Positions 37,607 to 49,977 of a DNA stretch of 64,000 nt are shown here, piece after piece. The stretch's first letter is position 1. Every line of letters starts with the position of its first letter. The position numbers and the translations under genes were made by a program. The notes below the pieces were generated by a model. It did no database searches, was not told the origin of the DNA, and worked only from the letters and a program-made list of their open reading frames with translations. Source of the stretch: Chaetoderma sp. LZ-2023a (lineage: Eukaryota; Mollusca; Caudofoveata; Chaetodermatida; Chaetodermatidae); contig CM067371.1 of assembly GCA_034401795.1 (NCBI GenBank), positions 80,478,402-80,542,401 of the forward strand, written 5' to 3'.

Positions 37607-38252
37607 TAGTCCAGTAGAAATCAACAGAAATATAGGCTAACCCGGATATTTTGTATAACAGACGATTTTGTGTTCCAAACACTTTTTATGACTGTCCAGA
37701 GTCCACACAAGAAATTCTCACAAATTCACACTTGGGGAAACCTGATTTTTAACCCTTTGAAGTTAGGGAACGAAATGTGGAAAATATTTAGCATACATAG
37801 GTAATCTGTTGAGAATTTTATAAAATTTTATAAAATTAGACCTACTGACAATTGCTATTGTCAATTGTGTATATGACAACAGATCCCAGTCAAATAACCT
37901 ACAAGACATACTAATGTAAATTAAAATTAATCAGTAAAACCTGTCTATAACAACCATATATGATTTGATGCATGAGTGTGAATTCCAGAACATGGTACAT
38001 CAATGTATGGCCAGTTTCTTTTAAAGATCTGACGGAGAGAGTTACACATATGGACAGCATGTTGATCGCAACTATGCAGTCAATGATATAAATATTCCTA
38101 ACGCTATTATTCTTACTATTACAATAATATATAGTCCAGGGTAAAATTAGAAATTGTTACTTGAAGTAAGTTAAGTCGATTCAATTATAAAACGACAAAT
38201 ATATAGAGTCAAAATCACATTGTTCATGCTAATTAATGGTTTAGTACAATTA

Positions 38253-38960
38253 TGTCTGACCCTACGCAAGAAAAAACATGTGTTGTATGTAATGTTTCCC
38301 ATGATAGCAGCAGTTCTAGAAAACTTAGTCATAAAGGGCTTTCAATGCTTTTCAAAGCTTCGTGGAGATGGTATTGATTTGAAACTATCTCCGTCGAAGG
38401 AACATTATGTACACGATAAATGCTACAAAAATTACACGTTGCCTAGAAATATTCCAGAAGTGCAACAGCAAAACAGAAACGATGAAGGAGTGCGACCATC
38501 TACCCCTACACTGCGCTCCGAATCTAATCATTATGATTACCATACTCATTGTTTGATATGTGCTGAAGAGCTCGACTTTGATGCTGTCCGCCGTCACCCT
38601 GAACGGCATTCTCACATAAGCAATATTGAATATGTTAGTAATGGTAAACTCAGTGTAGTCCAGGGAACCTTGTTAAACGCGTGTGGCAAAAGTCACGATT
38701 CGTTAGCGAATGATGTTAAAGCAAGAATACTTTTTTCAGGTGACCTATGTGCTGTTAAAGCCAAATATCATCGTCAATGTATGCAAGAATTCATCTCTTG
38801 TAGAAACATCAGTTCGTGTGGTGCTTCTGGAAGTAATGCTCGGAACTTTGATGAAATGAATGATGTGGGCTTTAACCATCTATGCAATTGGCTAACAGCA
38901 CCAGAACAGCAACAGTGCCAGTTCACTTTACACGACCTTCGTACGCAATTGACCACTTAC
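38253..38960 (+). pseudogene. Copy 3 N-terminal Cys region
   Basis: The ATG at 38253 gives MSDPTQEKTCVVCNVSH, matching the CVICN start of copy 1. A frameshift near 38340 moves into the frame carrying VHDKCYKNYT, CLICAEELD and RQCMQEFISCRN. Near 38960 another frameshift ends the open stretch. The Cys/His spacing suggests two zinc-binding modules. Confidence 0.6.
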
Positions 38961-39499
38961 TTGCCAAATGGTGTACTGCATATAGCATAAAGCACGCCCA
39001 GTGTCGTCTGCTCGGCCGATTTGGGACAGATGTGACAATATCCCAGCTTGAAGGCAAGACAAGCGTGGTCACATTGACTGATAGAGCATCTTCTATCATA
39101 CACGAATCATATGCAGCATCAACCAGTGACGAGAGTGATGAAACTATGCGACTTGTTAGACTGGTGGGATCTATGATTAATCAAACAATTAAAGATATTG
39201 ATCAACCATCAGATGTGTATCCAGAACCGTCCAGTTTAGACCTTGAAAAGCTTGAAATCGAGGTGCCAGATGCATTGAAACATCTTATTTCATGTATCTA
39301 TTCTGAACCTCGTAGTGAATCTGCCAAGTTGAAAAATAAACTTAAGATGGTATCTGTATGTCATGTTATCATTAGCTGTTGGAAAGCAATCATTTGTATC
39401 ACCACTGCTTCTGTCCATTGGTTTGTTCATCCACCAGTCTACCCGCTCCCGTTTTATCATAGATATGCTCTCATCCCTGGGACTCAGTGCTTCCTATGA
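38940..39499 (+). pseudogene. Copy 3 region before the deleted core
   Basis: Reads RFGTDVTISQLEGKTSVVTL, DRASSIIHESY, then after another frame change FVSPLLLSIGLFIHQSTRS and IIDMLSSLGLSASYD. Copy 1 has the same order up to LYKHGFGCSYAE, immediately before its ADNVDHN core. In copy 3 the text jumps at about 39505 to the nuclease. Confidence 0.55.
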
Positions 39500-40172
39500 C
39501 CAACAAGAGACAACAGAGCCAGCTGCAAGAGTATTTGATGGCTGCGCACTTTTGCATCGGATACCATGGCCTAAGGTTGGAACAATGGAGACCGTTTGTA
39601 GCTCATTCGTAGCATCAGTAGTACATCAGCAGAGGCTTGATGCGCCTGTATGCGTTATATTTGATAACTATCAAACTGAGACCACAAAAGTTCAAGAACG
39701 GAAGCGACGACGGCGTAATCAAGTTGGCGCTCCTGATGTAGCTGCCCAAGATAACACACCTGTTCCAGGAAACAAAACTGGATTTCTATCAAACAAACGC
39801 AACAAGCAGAATACCATAAATCTGTTGGCAAAACATTTATCAGATGCAGGTGTTGAGGTGGTACATGCAGTAGATGAAGGCGATGCTGATGTGGTGATTG
39901 TAAGGAGAGCATTAGAATTGGCAGGAACTGAAAGAACAACGATAGTTGTTGCTGACGATACAGACATATTGATCTTACTCCTCTATCATGCAAGCACCTC
40001 TGCAAATATTTTCCTACAAACAAAGCAACATAAGCTATGCATCAAAGTGGCCACAGAGATCTTAGGCAAGGAATTGTCTATGTGCCTGCCATTCGTCCAT
40101 AGTATGTCTGGATGTGACACGACATCAGCTTTATATGGCATGGGCAAAGTAAAGCATATGAAAATGATCTAA
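39500..40172 (+). CDS. XPG/FEN-like nuclease domain of copy 3
   Basis: An open frame (from 39363 to 40172) covers the whole nuclease. ARVFDGCALLHRIPW supplies the first Asp, CVIFDNYQ the second. EGDADVVIVRRAL and VVADDTDILILLLYH carry the central acids, and SMSGCDTTSALYG the last. The acidic set expected for an XPG/FEN-type enzyme is complete. A basic KRRRRN patch lies between motifs. It would act on branched DNA in the nucleus. A stop at 40170 separates it from the CXC tail, so the full protein is not made. Confidence 0.6.
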
Positions 40173-40199
40173 TCTTCACCAACCCTCAGACAAGATGTA

Positions 40200-40673
40200 C
40201 TTGCATTTCGCGACATCTCCAGATCAAAGGCGGATATAATGGTTATTGGTGAAAGGTACATTAAGTCTTTGTATAGTGCTGGATCAAGAAGTCCTGGCTT
40301 AGACAATCTCAGATACATGACTGCCATCTCTCCTAAGCATGTACCAGTTGAAAGGATGCCACCCACACGTAGGGCAGCATACATCCATAGCCTTCGGGTT
40401 CATCTCCAAGCAAGCACATTGCTTCACCTAACAACTGTGTTAAAGAAAGAAGAGTATGGTTATGCAGTAGAACAAGGATCAGTGACGGCGATCATTACGG
40501 ACAAGTCAGCAGCGCCTCCGGAGCTACTTCTAAATATAAGGTGCCAGTGTAAAAGCAGCACACGTCTGTGTTCCTCGTGTAGTTGCTCCAAGAAAGGCAT
40601 TCCCTGTAGCATACATTGTAAATGTGAAGGTCACTGCCTTAACAGCTCGAAATTTGAAAGTGAAAATGCATAG
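40200..40673 (+). pseudogene. Copy 3 C-terminal region with CXC tail
   Basis: Reads VIGERYIKSLYSAGSRSPG, then PPTRRAAYIHSLRVHLQAST and IRCQCKSSTRLCSSCSCSKK followed by IPCSIHCKCEGHC. Copy 1 has the equivalent PPTPASAKFHSLRVYYQIQV and CSCKTGCESKRCTC. The Cys pattern is a CXC-type DNA-binding tail. A stop at about 40170 cuts it from the nuclease. Confidence 0.65.
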
Positions 40674-41005
40674 ACAAATTTCAGCCATTCTGCCTGTTCG
40701 CTGTGTTTCACAACAGCCGCTCAGTTTGCATTAAATTTATAGTTTATCAAGTGATTTTGACGATGACATACTTTAAACTGAACAACACTTCAGCACGGGT
40801 TTTTAGAGTCAAAATACATATTACCTGGTTATTGGTCATCGCCTTGGCGGCCATTTTGAATTTCCTCTAAAAAACATATTTCCCCATGTGTGAATTTTGG
40901 AGAATCTTTCTGGGATGTATTTTGGGCCATACCGAAGTGATTAAAACAAAGATTTGTCTGTTATACAAAATGTCCGGGTCCATGTCAATTTCTACTGTAC
41001 TATAA

Positions 41006-42929
41006 ATGAAGGACGAAAACTGGAGCCTGAGGCACCCTGCATTTTATGTAGTTAAGATCTTTCAAACAAGTTACATAGATAACCAACCAGTGGTCACAGT
41101 TGACATTCTACGTGCATTCTTATTTAAGTAAAGTACATAATTAGTAACCTATAATACGCACTTGTTACATTCATTGTGACACTCAGTGGGCTATCTTTGT
41201 GCATCAACAACATTGGCTTGAGACGCTTAAGAACCAAGCCAGTCAAAAACGGGCTCCTGCAGCGATCTTGTGAGCTGCTCATTTACAGGTTAATAGAAAA
41301 GTATTTTAGAAGACTTACCACTGGAATGATTGTCTCAGTAACCTAGCTAGTCATTCCATTGGTACGTTGCCACATAAAGGCCAAGAAAGCCGCTTGCCAC
41401 ATAACGGCCAAAAATGTAATCAATGGACTATTAGAAATACTGTATGCCCCCACCCTCACACACACACCCCTCCCCACCCTTGTCGCCCTTCAGGCTACGG
41501 CCTGGTCTTCCCATGGTCTTTCCACGGTCTCCCATTCTGAGTGACACAACCAAATCTATTATCCGACTGTACGTAAATTATAGGCCGAGTAGGCTAACGT
41601 CTGGGTAAATTCAGGGTGCGTGGGCTTACGCCGCCGCCGCCGCCCCCCCCCCCCACCCCACTATATATCCATATCCTCCCTTGCGGGTTGACTCCGCTGC
41701 CGATCACTTACCTTCGATAAACGTCGTGTATTCGGGCTAACCACATGCCGGATCAATACAATTACGTCATCGACTTGGACGCCATATTGTGCAACTATTT
41801 TAACAAATGTGTAGAGTGCAGTGAGCGCGGTTATAAAACAGGTCCGGTTCTCCCTATACTGAATATAGCCTATGTATCCCTCTCATGTGGGCAATTACAT
41901 CGTGCACAGACTTACTATTCACTCGATCTATTATCATAACACCATTCTACATTATATGTGTCAGTCTGTGTATATCCTATTCGACGTTAGAGTTTGAGCA
42001 TAAAGAATCTGCGTTGAAGCGTCTGGCGTCCTCTTAAGAGTTTCAACGTTCGTTGATCGATCAATAATTTCATAGTACGAGTAAACCCAGTAATCCCGTA
42101 GACCACTTAACCGTTACAACCCTTTCGCGCGTTAAACGTGAACACATGCTTTCTGTACGCATGTCTAAACCGAACGAACGTAGCCTGGTCGTCTGTCGAT
42201 AATAAATGACCTAAATAGCCTGTCAGAGCTTCAGAGTGATTGAATAATAGGACCCTGTTACACATGTATATAACTAATGCCTCTAATCGAGATACCAATT
42301 GGCTATGTAAATTAAATAAATAAAAATTGTATTGTTTACAGACCTATAGATAGGGTCAGTTTCTGAAAGGGAGCTTTCGTTATGTTTTGCCCATCCTAGG
42401 CAATATTTTCATTAGGCATGTTGAAAGGACAATGGTGCATTTGCCCGCTACGCATAAATATCAACCAAAAATATCTTAGATGATTATCAGCGTAATCATA
42501 TATGTGACAGTTACCAAACACAGATCTATTAATTAATACCATCGCAAACCCGTATGGGAGTCTGCCTGCCTGCCTGTCTGCCTGCCTGCTATGGGCGGTG
42601 GAAGGGAGGAGGAGGGGTGGGAACAGACGTGTCCCCCCCTCCCCAAAAGATAATATATAATATAACCATATGCTATCTCCTCCATCACACCCCGCCGACA
42701 CCAATAAAACAGTGATAGACATTTCTAACAATCTATAAAAGGGACATTTTTTACATTTAAACACGACTTTTGATGAATTTTTATAACAACAGCTTTAAAT
42801 GACTACTCAAAGTGTTTAAATTTGACAATTTTCCTGGGGAAACCCCAGGACCCGCTACTCAGAGGAGTAGGAACACACCCTCCCAGACCCTCCCCCAACT
42901 TCGCCCCAAACTATAAATCATTGCGCCAC
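41006..42929. other. Non-coding stretch with simple repeats
   Basis: A (CA)n-like CACACACACC tract at 41458-41470, poly-C at 41644-41655 and (CTGC)n/(CTGT) repeats at about 42561-42592. No ORF with motifs and no RNA gene identified. Confidence 0.5.
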
Positions 42930-43490
42930 CTATACATTGTGACTACATCTCTGTCTGTATGTCAGTCTGTCTGCCGCCCATACATTGTGTCTACATGTCT
43001 GTCTGTACGTCAGTCTGTCTGCCGCCCATACATAGTGTCTACATGTCAGTCTGTACGTCAGTCTGTCTGCCGCCCATACATTGTATCTACATGTATGTCT
43101 GCCGCCCATACATTGTGTCTACATGTCGGTCTGTACGTCAGTCTGTCTGCCGCCCATACATTGTGTCTACATGTCTGTCTGTATGTCAGTCTGTCCGCCG
43201 CCCATACATTATGTCTACATGTCTGTCTCTATGTCAGTCTGTCTGCCGCCCATACATTGTGTCAACACGTCGGTCTGTAGGTCAATCTGTCTGTCGCCCA
43301 TACATTGTGTCTACATGTCTATCTGTATGCCAGTCTGTCTGCCGCCCATACATTGTGTCTACATGACGGTATGCACGTCAGTCTGTCTAAAACCAATACA
43401 TTGTGTCTACATGTCTGTCTGTATGTCAGTCTGTCTGCCGCCCATATATTGTGTCTACATGCCGGTCTGTATGCCAGTCTGTCTGCTTTC
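42930..43490. repeat. 48-bp minisatellite, about 11 units
   Basis: Unit marks CCGCCCATACATTGTG fall at 42974, 43022, 43070, 43102, 43150, 43198, 43246, 43294 and 43342, spaced 48 bases except one 32-base short unit. Because 48 is divisible by three, all three plus frames stay open and give ORFs of 97-152 codons made of Cys/Val/Ser repeats. I do not regard them as genes. Confidence 0.9.
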
Positions 43491-43869
43491 AAGAGGTTCC
43501 ATACTTTGGCCGTGATCCTGGATAAGAAATCTGGATCAAGGTCAGATCATGTTCTGGATCTGTGGATGCATCAAACGCTACTGGTACGATTTGGCTAACA
43601 TTTTAACACATGAAACGGTATAACTGACTTTGGACATGATCCGAAAAATTAAAACATAATCCAGATAATCCGAAAAAGTCCGGAAAATCTAAAAGCTTTT
43701 TATGTGATAGCCATTGCACATCAATTTAAAAAACTCATCAAGAGCAATCAGAGATTGCAAACACTCGCCTTCCCGTTTTTGTCACATTTAAAAAAGGTTT
43801 TCTATTTATAGAGCTTATACTGCTATACATGGCTAGTGGCTCCAGGCAATGTTTTGTTCGTGAGCAGCT

Positions 43870-44800
43870 TCAACCGGAGCCTACAGACACACAGCTGCCA
43901 ACATTGGTGTACATTGGACTGGCTGTCTCCACGAGACGATTGTAGCCATAGGCCAGGGTATTAATACCGGCTAGAGTGTTCCACCGCCTGGTGTTCCTGA
44001 GGCCGAGGATTGTTTTGTTCTGGTACATCCAATCGACTGGTTGGTCCATACTTGCCATGATTTAAGACCTTTCGCTCAATGAGGGACTCCCAGTACTGCT
44101 CATGATGCATCCCTTCCCAGATGACATGCTTCCTTACACCCTTTGCCTTACGGAGGTCCTGAGTTCCTACTCATCTGAGTCATTAACAGAGTACATCTTC
44201 GACCACAGACTGATGAACTCCTAGAGGGGACACCCTCAGACTGATGCTTCATCTTCCTAACACCTTCTTGTTGCCATTGCTGTCCAGTTGGTGTCCTACC
44301 AGGTATTCGCTTGTGCCATAGGGGGAGGGGGGGGGTCAGTCCTCGTGGCCATGTCTGCGTAGATGTCCTCTGCCTGAACCTTCAGCAGGAAGCTGTCAGT
44401 GTCAGTGTCAGAATAGAGTAGCTGAACCTGGGCACCATACTCTAGCTTCATCTGGTTGTAGTAGAAGTCACACTTGAGGTGTTTCGAGAGGCCCAGGATA
44501 GATATATCCACAAAAACAGGGCGGTTCGGCAGGAGGATGGTCTTGTGCATGTAGAGTGCAGCTAGGTCATCATCAAAGAGTTTTGCTCTAGCATAGTTGG
44601 GCTTGGCGATGAGATGTTTCAGCCTCTCCTCCTTGGATACATGGCCCATCTCTTCACTCACCCATTTGCACAGGTTCCTTATCATCTTGCCAGATGGCGT
44701 TGCTCATCACCTTGTAGAGATCCTGCATAAGCCGCTGGTAGCCTGCTGCCGGAGTACTGTGTTGAGACTCCATCCATGGTGCTTAATTCACCTTCCAGAG
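43870..44800 (-). pseudogene. Polinton/Maverick-type family B DNA polymerase, C-terminal part
   Basis: Minus strand. Around 44790-44690 there is a segment equivalent to the LYKxMxNAxxGK motif. The frame at 44685-44296 has the conserved LIAKPNYAR, KTILLPNRPVFV, ILGLSK and a palm motif with DTDS, followed by EDIYADM. Further down, broken pieces hold KKVLG, VNHG-like and INTLAYGY motifs near the usual C-terminus. The palm motif carries an extra Thr-Asp from a 6-base duplication, which would disturb the active site. Frameshifts and stops occur below 44300. The parent protein is the protein-primed polymerase that replicates Polinton elements. Confidence 0.65.
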
Positions 44801-44801
44801 T

Positions 44802-45154
44802 ACCCACCCATCGTATGACGTCATAATGAATGGCGTCATGAATGACGTCGATAAGTACGTCACGAACGCATATTTGAAGACGGTCTATGCGTTGTTGTAC
44901 AAATTGTTTTGCTTTTACTATTTAATAAATATTCTGTTGAATATTTTGAAACTAATTTGACTGGGCACTGTTGCTGCCATAGGCAGCAACAGCACCCAGT
45001 CAAATTAGTTACAAAATGTTCAACAGCTTCCCTGTATAGATTTCAGGAAATTGATAGCTAGGGCATTCGGTGATCGATCAATCCCAACACGGCGAGCTGT
45101 GGGTGGAGCTTAGCTAGTGATGGGCTGGGCATAGCTAAAATGGAAATGTCCATT
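44802..45154. repeat. Palindromic-core MITE, near complete
   Basis: CATCGTATGACGTCATAATG near the left and AGCTAAAATGGAAATGTCC at the right. The core at 44937-45028 has two 44-base arms (TGTTGAATATTTTGAAACTA and TAGTTACAAAATGTTCAACA at their tips) separated by only three bases at CCATAGG. It lies between two oppositely oriented pieces of the polymerase pseudogene. Confidence 0.75.
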
Positions 45155-45189
45155 GAAGCTCAGCATACTGCGTTGCTTCTTGAGCCCAC

Positions 45190-45310
45190 TTGGGTTCCCA
45201 TACTCATATCGAGTGCGTGGAGGGAGACCTCAAGTACTCATATGATGTACATAGCCCTAGACCACTGACGCCAGAACGGATAAAGGTGAAGGAAGAGTGG
45301 CTCTCGGAGT
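45190..45310 (+). pseudogene. Second piece of the Polinton-type polymerase, inverted
   Basis: Reads IECVEGDLKYSYDVH, then PLTPERIKVKEEWLSEY. This pattern precedes the palm region in Polinton polymerases (vDLeYP..lHd...PLaPE....k..mLS.Y). It is on the plus strand while the rest is on the minus strand, so the gene was broken and inverted around the MITE at 44.8-45.2 kb. Confidence 0.5.
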
Positions 45311-46406
45311 ACCACTATGCACTCGACCCGTCTCTAAACACTAGTTGTAAATATTGGAATGTTAAACCATAAGCTTGCATCGTTAGATTGATAGTGTAGT
45401 TTTGCTCCATTTCTACCACACTTACGCGGTCCCATTAGAAATGGTCAGTTGGATTACAAGGCACCCAGCAACGGAATATTTCCACATACTTTATTCCTAT
45501 CAAGTCAAGCTCTCAGTTTGCAGTTGCTGTCCTCAGAGTGGATGTCTAAGTATTTCTTTCTGGCATAGCAATCCTAACCGCGGTATACGTCGTAGAGATG
45601 GAGTAAACATTTTTTTATTTGTATTGGTGTAAATCCAACTATTGTTACAAATCGATCAACAACATTATCTTTTCGCTGCATTGACGACGAAGACGACGAC
45701 GACGACGACGATGACGACGACGACGACGACGACGATGGTGGTGGTTATTAATCAGAGGCTTTGGTGAACAATAATGAACTCTCTAATAGCCTACAATTGA
45801 TTATTGCAATATTTTACTGGAGTCTCCTTACCTCATGGAATTTACTTACACCACCGATGGATGGTGCCTGTCTGTCTGACTCTCTGTATATCTGCCTGCC
45901 TGCAAGCCAACCAACCAGCCAGCCAGCGAGCCAGCCAGTCAGCCAGTTAGCCAACCAGCCAGCCAGTCAGCCAGCCAGTCATCCAGTCAGTCAGTTAGCC
46001 AGTTAGTTAGCTAGTCAGTCAGTCAGTTAACCAGTCTGTCTGCTTATCTAATATGCTTATATGTCGCCAGAAGGCAAGAAGGTGGAATCACTAAATATGG
46101 TACATACGATCATATTGCTGTTGGCTACACATATTCTGAGTTTCAGGTCAAAGGTGAAATATCTAGGTCACGCGGTCATTAAGTAAATACCGGAATGTGC
46201 ATTAAGCTCATAACACGACAGGTAGTGCAAGACAGTCGTGGTACATCATTGCTGACTAGAAATAGTTCGAATTTAAGGTCAAACGGATACTTATCCTGGT
46301 CACATTTTGGCCATAATTCTGGAATGGAAGAAACTAGAATCACTACATTTCTCACATGCGCTGTATGTACAGAAATATGTTTGTTAGTACCATTTTGAAT
46401 GTAAGA
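45311..46406. other. Non-coding with GAC and CAGC/CAGT microsatellites
   Basis: (GAC)n at about 45681-45738 and a (CAGC/CAGT)n tetranucleotide tract at about 45900-46030. No gene recognised. Confidence 0.6.
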
Positions 46407-47279
46407 AATGTTCTGTTCAGTATTTTGAAAATAATTGGATTGGAAGACATCCAATTAAGTCTAAAATATTCAACAACCAATTTTACTTTGTTTTGGACAG
46501 ATTTAAAGTTATTTCTGAGCTATACTGTAAATATTGTTTAATACTTTGATGACTCGTTTCGTCATAATTAGAGTCATTGACTGGCAGGGTATTGGATTCA
46601 ATACGCCCCATCGCTCAATCCAAATCTGAGGACTCCATATATGGGCATATTCGCCCCCCCCCCTCCCACCAACACACCCCTCCCCACCCCCGCCAGTGAC
46701 AGCACAAACCATGTTACTGTGAGGACCAATCAAAATAGCTTTATAAATATTTTGAGCAAAAAATATATGAATAATACCTAATTAATTATCACTTATTAAG
46801 AGTTTGACAGGCTGTTAGACTACTATTACTTTAATACATACACGCATACGTACGTGTAGTGCCTATCTTTGAAAAAGATGCTTATGATGATAGTGACCAA
46901 TGATGAACAGAGAGAAAGCTTCACTGTCTCTATCTAATATGTATGTAAATACAAGCGTTCATAGCGACGTCGCTTTTTGATCCTTCGATGTCGGCTCTTC
47001 CGATCATTGCAAAGCAACATTCTACTCCCTGAGATCCTTAGGCCCAAGATAATTCGAGTGATGTGAACAAACATTAGCAGCACTTGCACTGAAATGAGCA
47101 GGGTCTCTAATGGCTGTCAATCATTAACTCTAGATTCAATCTCATTGCCTTATTATGGACGCATCTCCTTATGAGCTGCTTTTCGGAGCTCATGTATCTT
47201 GTATGCAATCTTAACCTCAACCACGTGCTTAATTAAAATCTAATCTAACCTACACTACACGATCTAATTTAGCCATCAC
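46407..47279. other. Core-repeat remnant and non-coding DNA
   Basis: A palindromic core variant at 46407-46482 (CAGTATTTTGAAAATAATTG ... CTAAAATATTCAACAA), then poly-C CCCCCCCCCTCCC at 46650-46665. No gene recognised. Confidence 0.5.
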
Positions 47280-47530
<251 letters not shown>

Positions 47531-49185
47531 CACCTGTGCAAAAGTTAAGCACCACCCTATTTTTACGCACATGCGAGGGTATATTCATGTGCTATGAAGA
47601 AAGCAATAGCATAAACATTTATGTACCCATTCATCTTAGTGCAAGAGGTAATAATGCAACTAGAGGAATGCTGATTATGATGGTGGGGGAAACACTGTAT
47701 GTTTTTGTTTGAACTTGAAAACGAGGCCTGAATATGGTTACGTTGACACAACTGACAACTATTGCCCTACAGTTGACACACGTGGCTAGATTGTCATTAA
47801 TGGTGTCTGAAAACGTTTAACATCTGCGCACGAGTTTGAGACTGTCATTATTAATACCGGGTATATCCACCTTGTGCCTGGATGACGGCCTGGACACGAC
47901 GTCTCATGCTGGTCACCAACCGACTGATACGCCATTGTGGTATTCGTTGCCATTCAAGATGGAGTGCGTCTGTTAATTCCTGTAGGTTCTGCACAGGAGG
48001 ATCCCTCCTTCTCACCATGTTTCCCAGAATGTCCCAGATATGCTCAATAGGGTTCATGTCAGGGCTCCTTGCTGGCCATGGTAGGGTTTCGATGACATTC
48101 TGGCGGAGGTATTCATGCACAGCTCTAGCACGATGTGGTCGGGCGTTGTCATCCATGAATATAGGGTGGGTTCCAGGTGCATGATTTACAAAATGAGGGA
48201 CCACAACTCTATCCAGTATGGAATCTTGATATCTTTGTCCATTTAGTGTTCCAGGTACAGTCAACAGATCCAGCTTACAATCACATGAGATGCACCCCCA
48301 TATCATAACGGAACCTCCACCAAATGGAACTTCTTCCATGATGTTACGTTGGTCGTACGCCGTGCGTCTGGACCTCCATACACGAGTTCGACCATCTGTG
48401 GCATGAAGCAGGAACCGACTTTCATCGGACCAGTGTACCCGTCTCCAGGATCTCATGTTCCAGTGTCTTCTTTCGTTGCACCACCTCAGACGCTCCTCTT
48501 TGTGGTGTGCAGTGAGGAGAGGACGTCTGACAGGTCTCCTAGCTTTCATGCCAGCAGCATACAGTCTCCTTTTGACGGTAGACATTGACACTCTATTGTG
48601 CGTTTCCCATTGCTGGCTGAGCACTCTGCTGTTGGTGAATGGAGATCTCCTAATAAGGCGTACTAGGGCTCGATCATCACGGGCAGTAGTCTTCTTCGGT
48701 CTTCCAGATCTAGGCCTGTCCTTCACCTCGTTAGTTTGCCCATGTTTTGCAATCAAACGCCTGATTACAGTATGGTTAATGTTCAGCTGTCTGCCAATCT
48801 CTCTGCATGACATACCAGTGGTATGCATGCCTATGATTTGCCATTTCACACGATCACTTAACCTTCGTCTTGCCATAGCGGTTCACAATCAAGAGCTAAT
48901 TCTCTCTGTACAAATAAACCACGGTCATGAACACAAAATTCCTAATCGTGTCGCCTAAATCTGTATGTAATGTTCTACACCTCAAACTGGACTTTTACAT
49001 AACTGAACACGTGTGCTGTTTCCCGCCACGCACGGACATCAAGCGGCGTGAAGTCATGCATGCATGTGCATTTCGTACTTGGAATTATGTCAGCTAACGC
49101 GGGGACAAAAAGTATGGCAGCCTAGTTGTACCATCATGTTTCTACGTTCTATTGTTTTTGCTGGTGCTTAACTTTTGCACAGGTG
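47531..49185 (-). mobile_element. Tc1-like transposon, copy B, structurally intact
   Basis: 1655 bases with the same terminal repeat CACCTGTGCAAAAGTTAAGC at 47531 and mirrored at 49185, and TA on both sides. Close to identical with copy A, with the same orientation and ORF. It lies between a long (TA)n on the left and a short TA-rich tract (TATATATAATATATATATA) on the right. Confidence 0.95.
47851..48876 (-). CDS. Tc1-like transposase (DD34E), copy B
   Basis: 341 codons, intact. HWSDESRF, FMDDNARPH and MNPIEHIWD give the DD34E triad. HTH residues near the N-terminus include TTGMSCREIGRQL. Differences from copy A include T to M in that helix, S to R in HTVIRRLI, V to I in RLIRRS, R to H in QWETHN, S to G in PFGGGS, F to C in ISCDCK and A to V in RQNVIET. 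None touches the catalytic acids. Confidence 0.93.
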   Translation of the reverse strand: MARRRLSDRVKWQIIGMHTTGMSCREIGRQLNINHTVIRRLIAKHGQTNEVKDRPRSGRPKKTTARDDRALVRLIRRSPFTNSRVLSQQWETHNRVSMSTVKRRLYAAGMKARRPVRRPLLTAHHKEERLRWCNERRHWNMRSWRRVHWSDESRFLLHATDGRTRVWRSRRTAYDQRNIMEEVPFGGGSVMIWGCISCDCKLDLLTVPGTLNGQRYQDSILDRVVVPHFVNHAPGTHPIFMDDNARPHRARAVHEYLRQNVIETLPWPARSPDMNPIEHIWDILGNMVRRRDPPVQNLQELTDALHLEWQRIPQWRISRLVTSMRRRVQAVIQAQGGYTRY

Positions 49186-49252
49186 TATATATATAATATA
49201 TATATATATACATATATATATAAAAGATAATTTAATATTCTACACTTTGGAG

Positions 49253-49977
<725 letters not shown>

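Larger units (their letters stand above)
37607..41002 (+). mobile_element. Academ-like DNA transposon, copy 3 (transposase core deleted)
   Basis: TAGTCCAGTAGAAAT at 37607 mirrors ATTTCTACTGTACTA ending 41002. TAA flanks both sides (37604-37606, 41003-41005). Subterminal ATTTTGTATAACAGAC is mirrored by GTCTGTTATACAAAAT at about 40958. Length is 3.4 kb. The interior keeps the N-terminal Cys region, the nuclease and the CXC tail, but the DDE core is gone. Confidence 0.8.

Noticed and set aside
37800-37890. Additional palindromic core repeat at the left end of copy 3
   Set aside because: Only weak similarity (TCTGTTGAGAATTTTATAAA); too degraded to include confidently.
42822-43598. Overlapping ORFs of 97-152 codons rich in Cys, Val and Ser
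   Set aside because: The 48-bp minisatellite leaves every plus frame open; there is no non-repeat domain.
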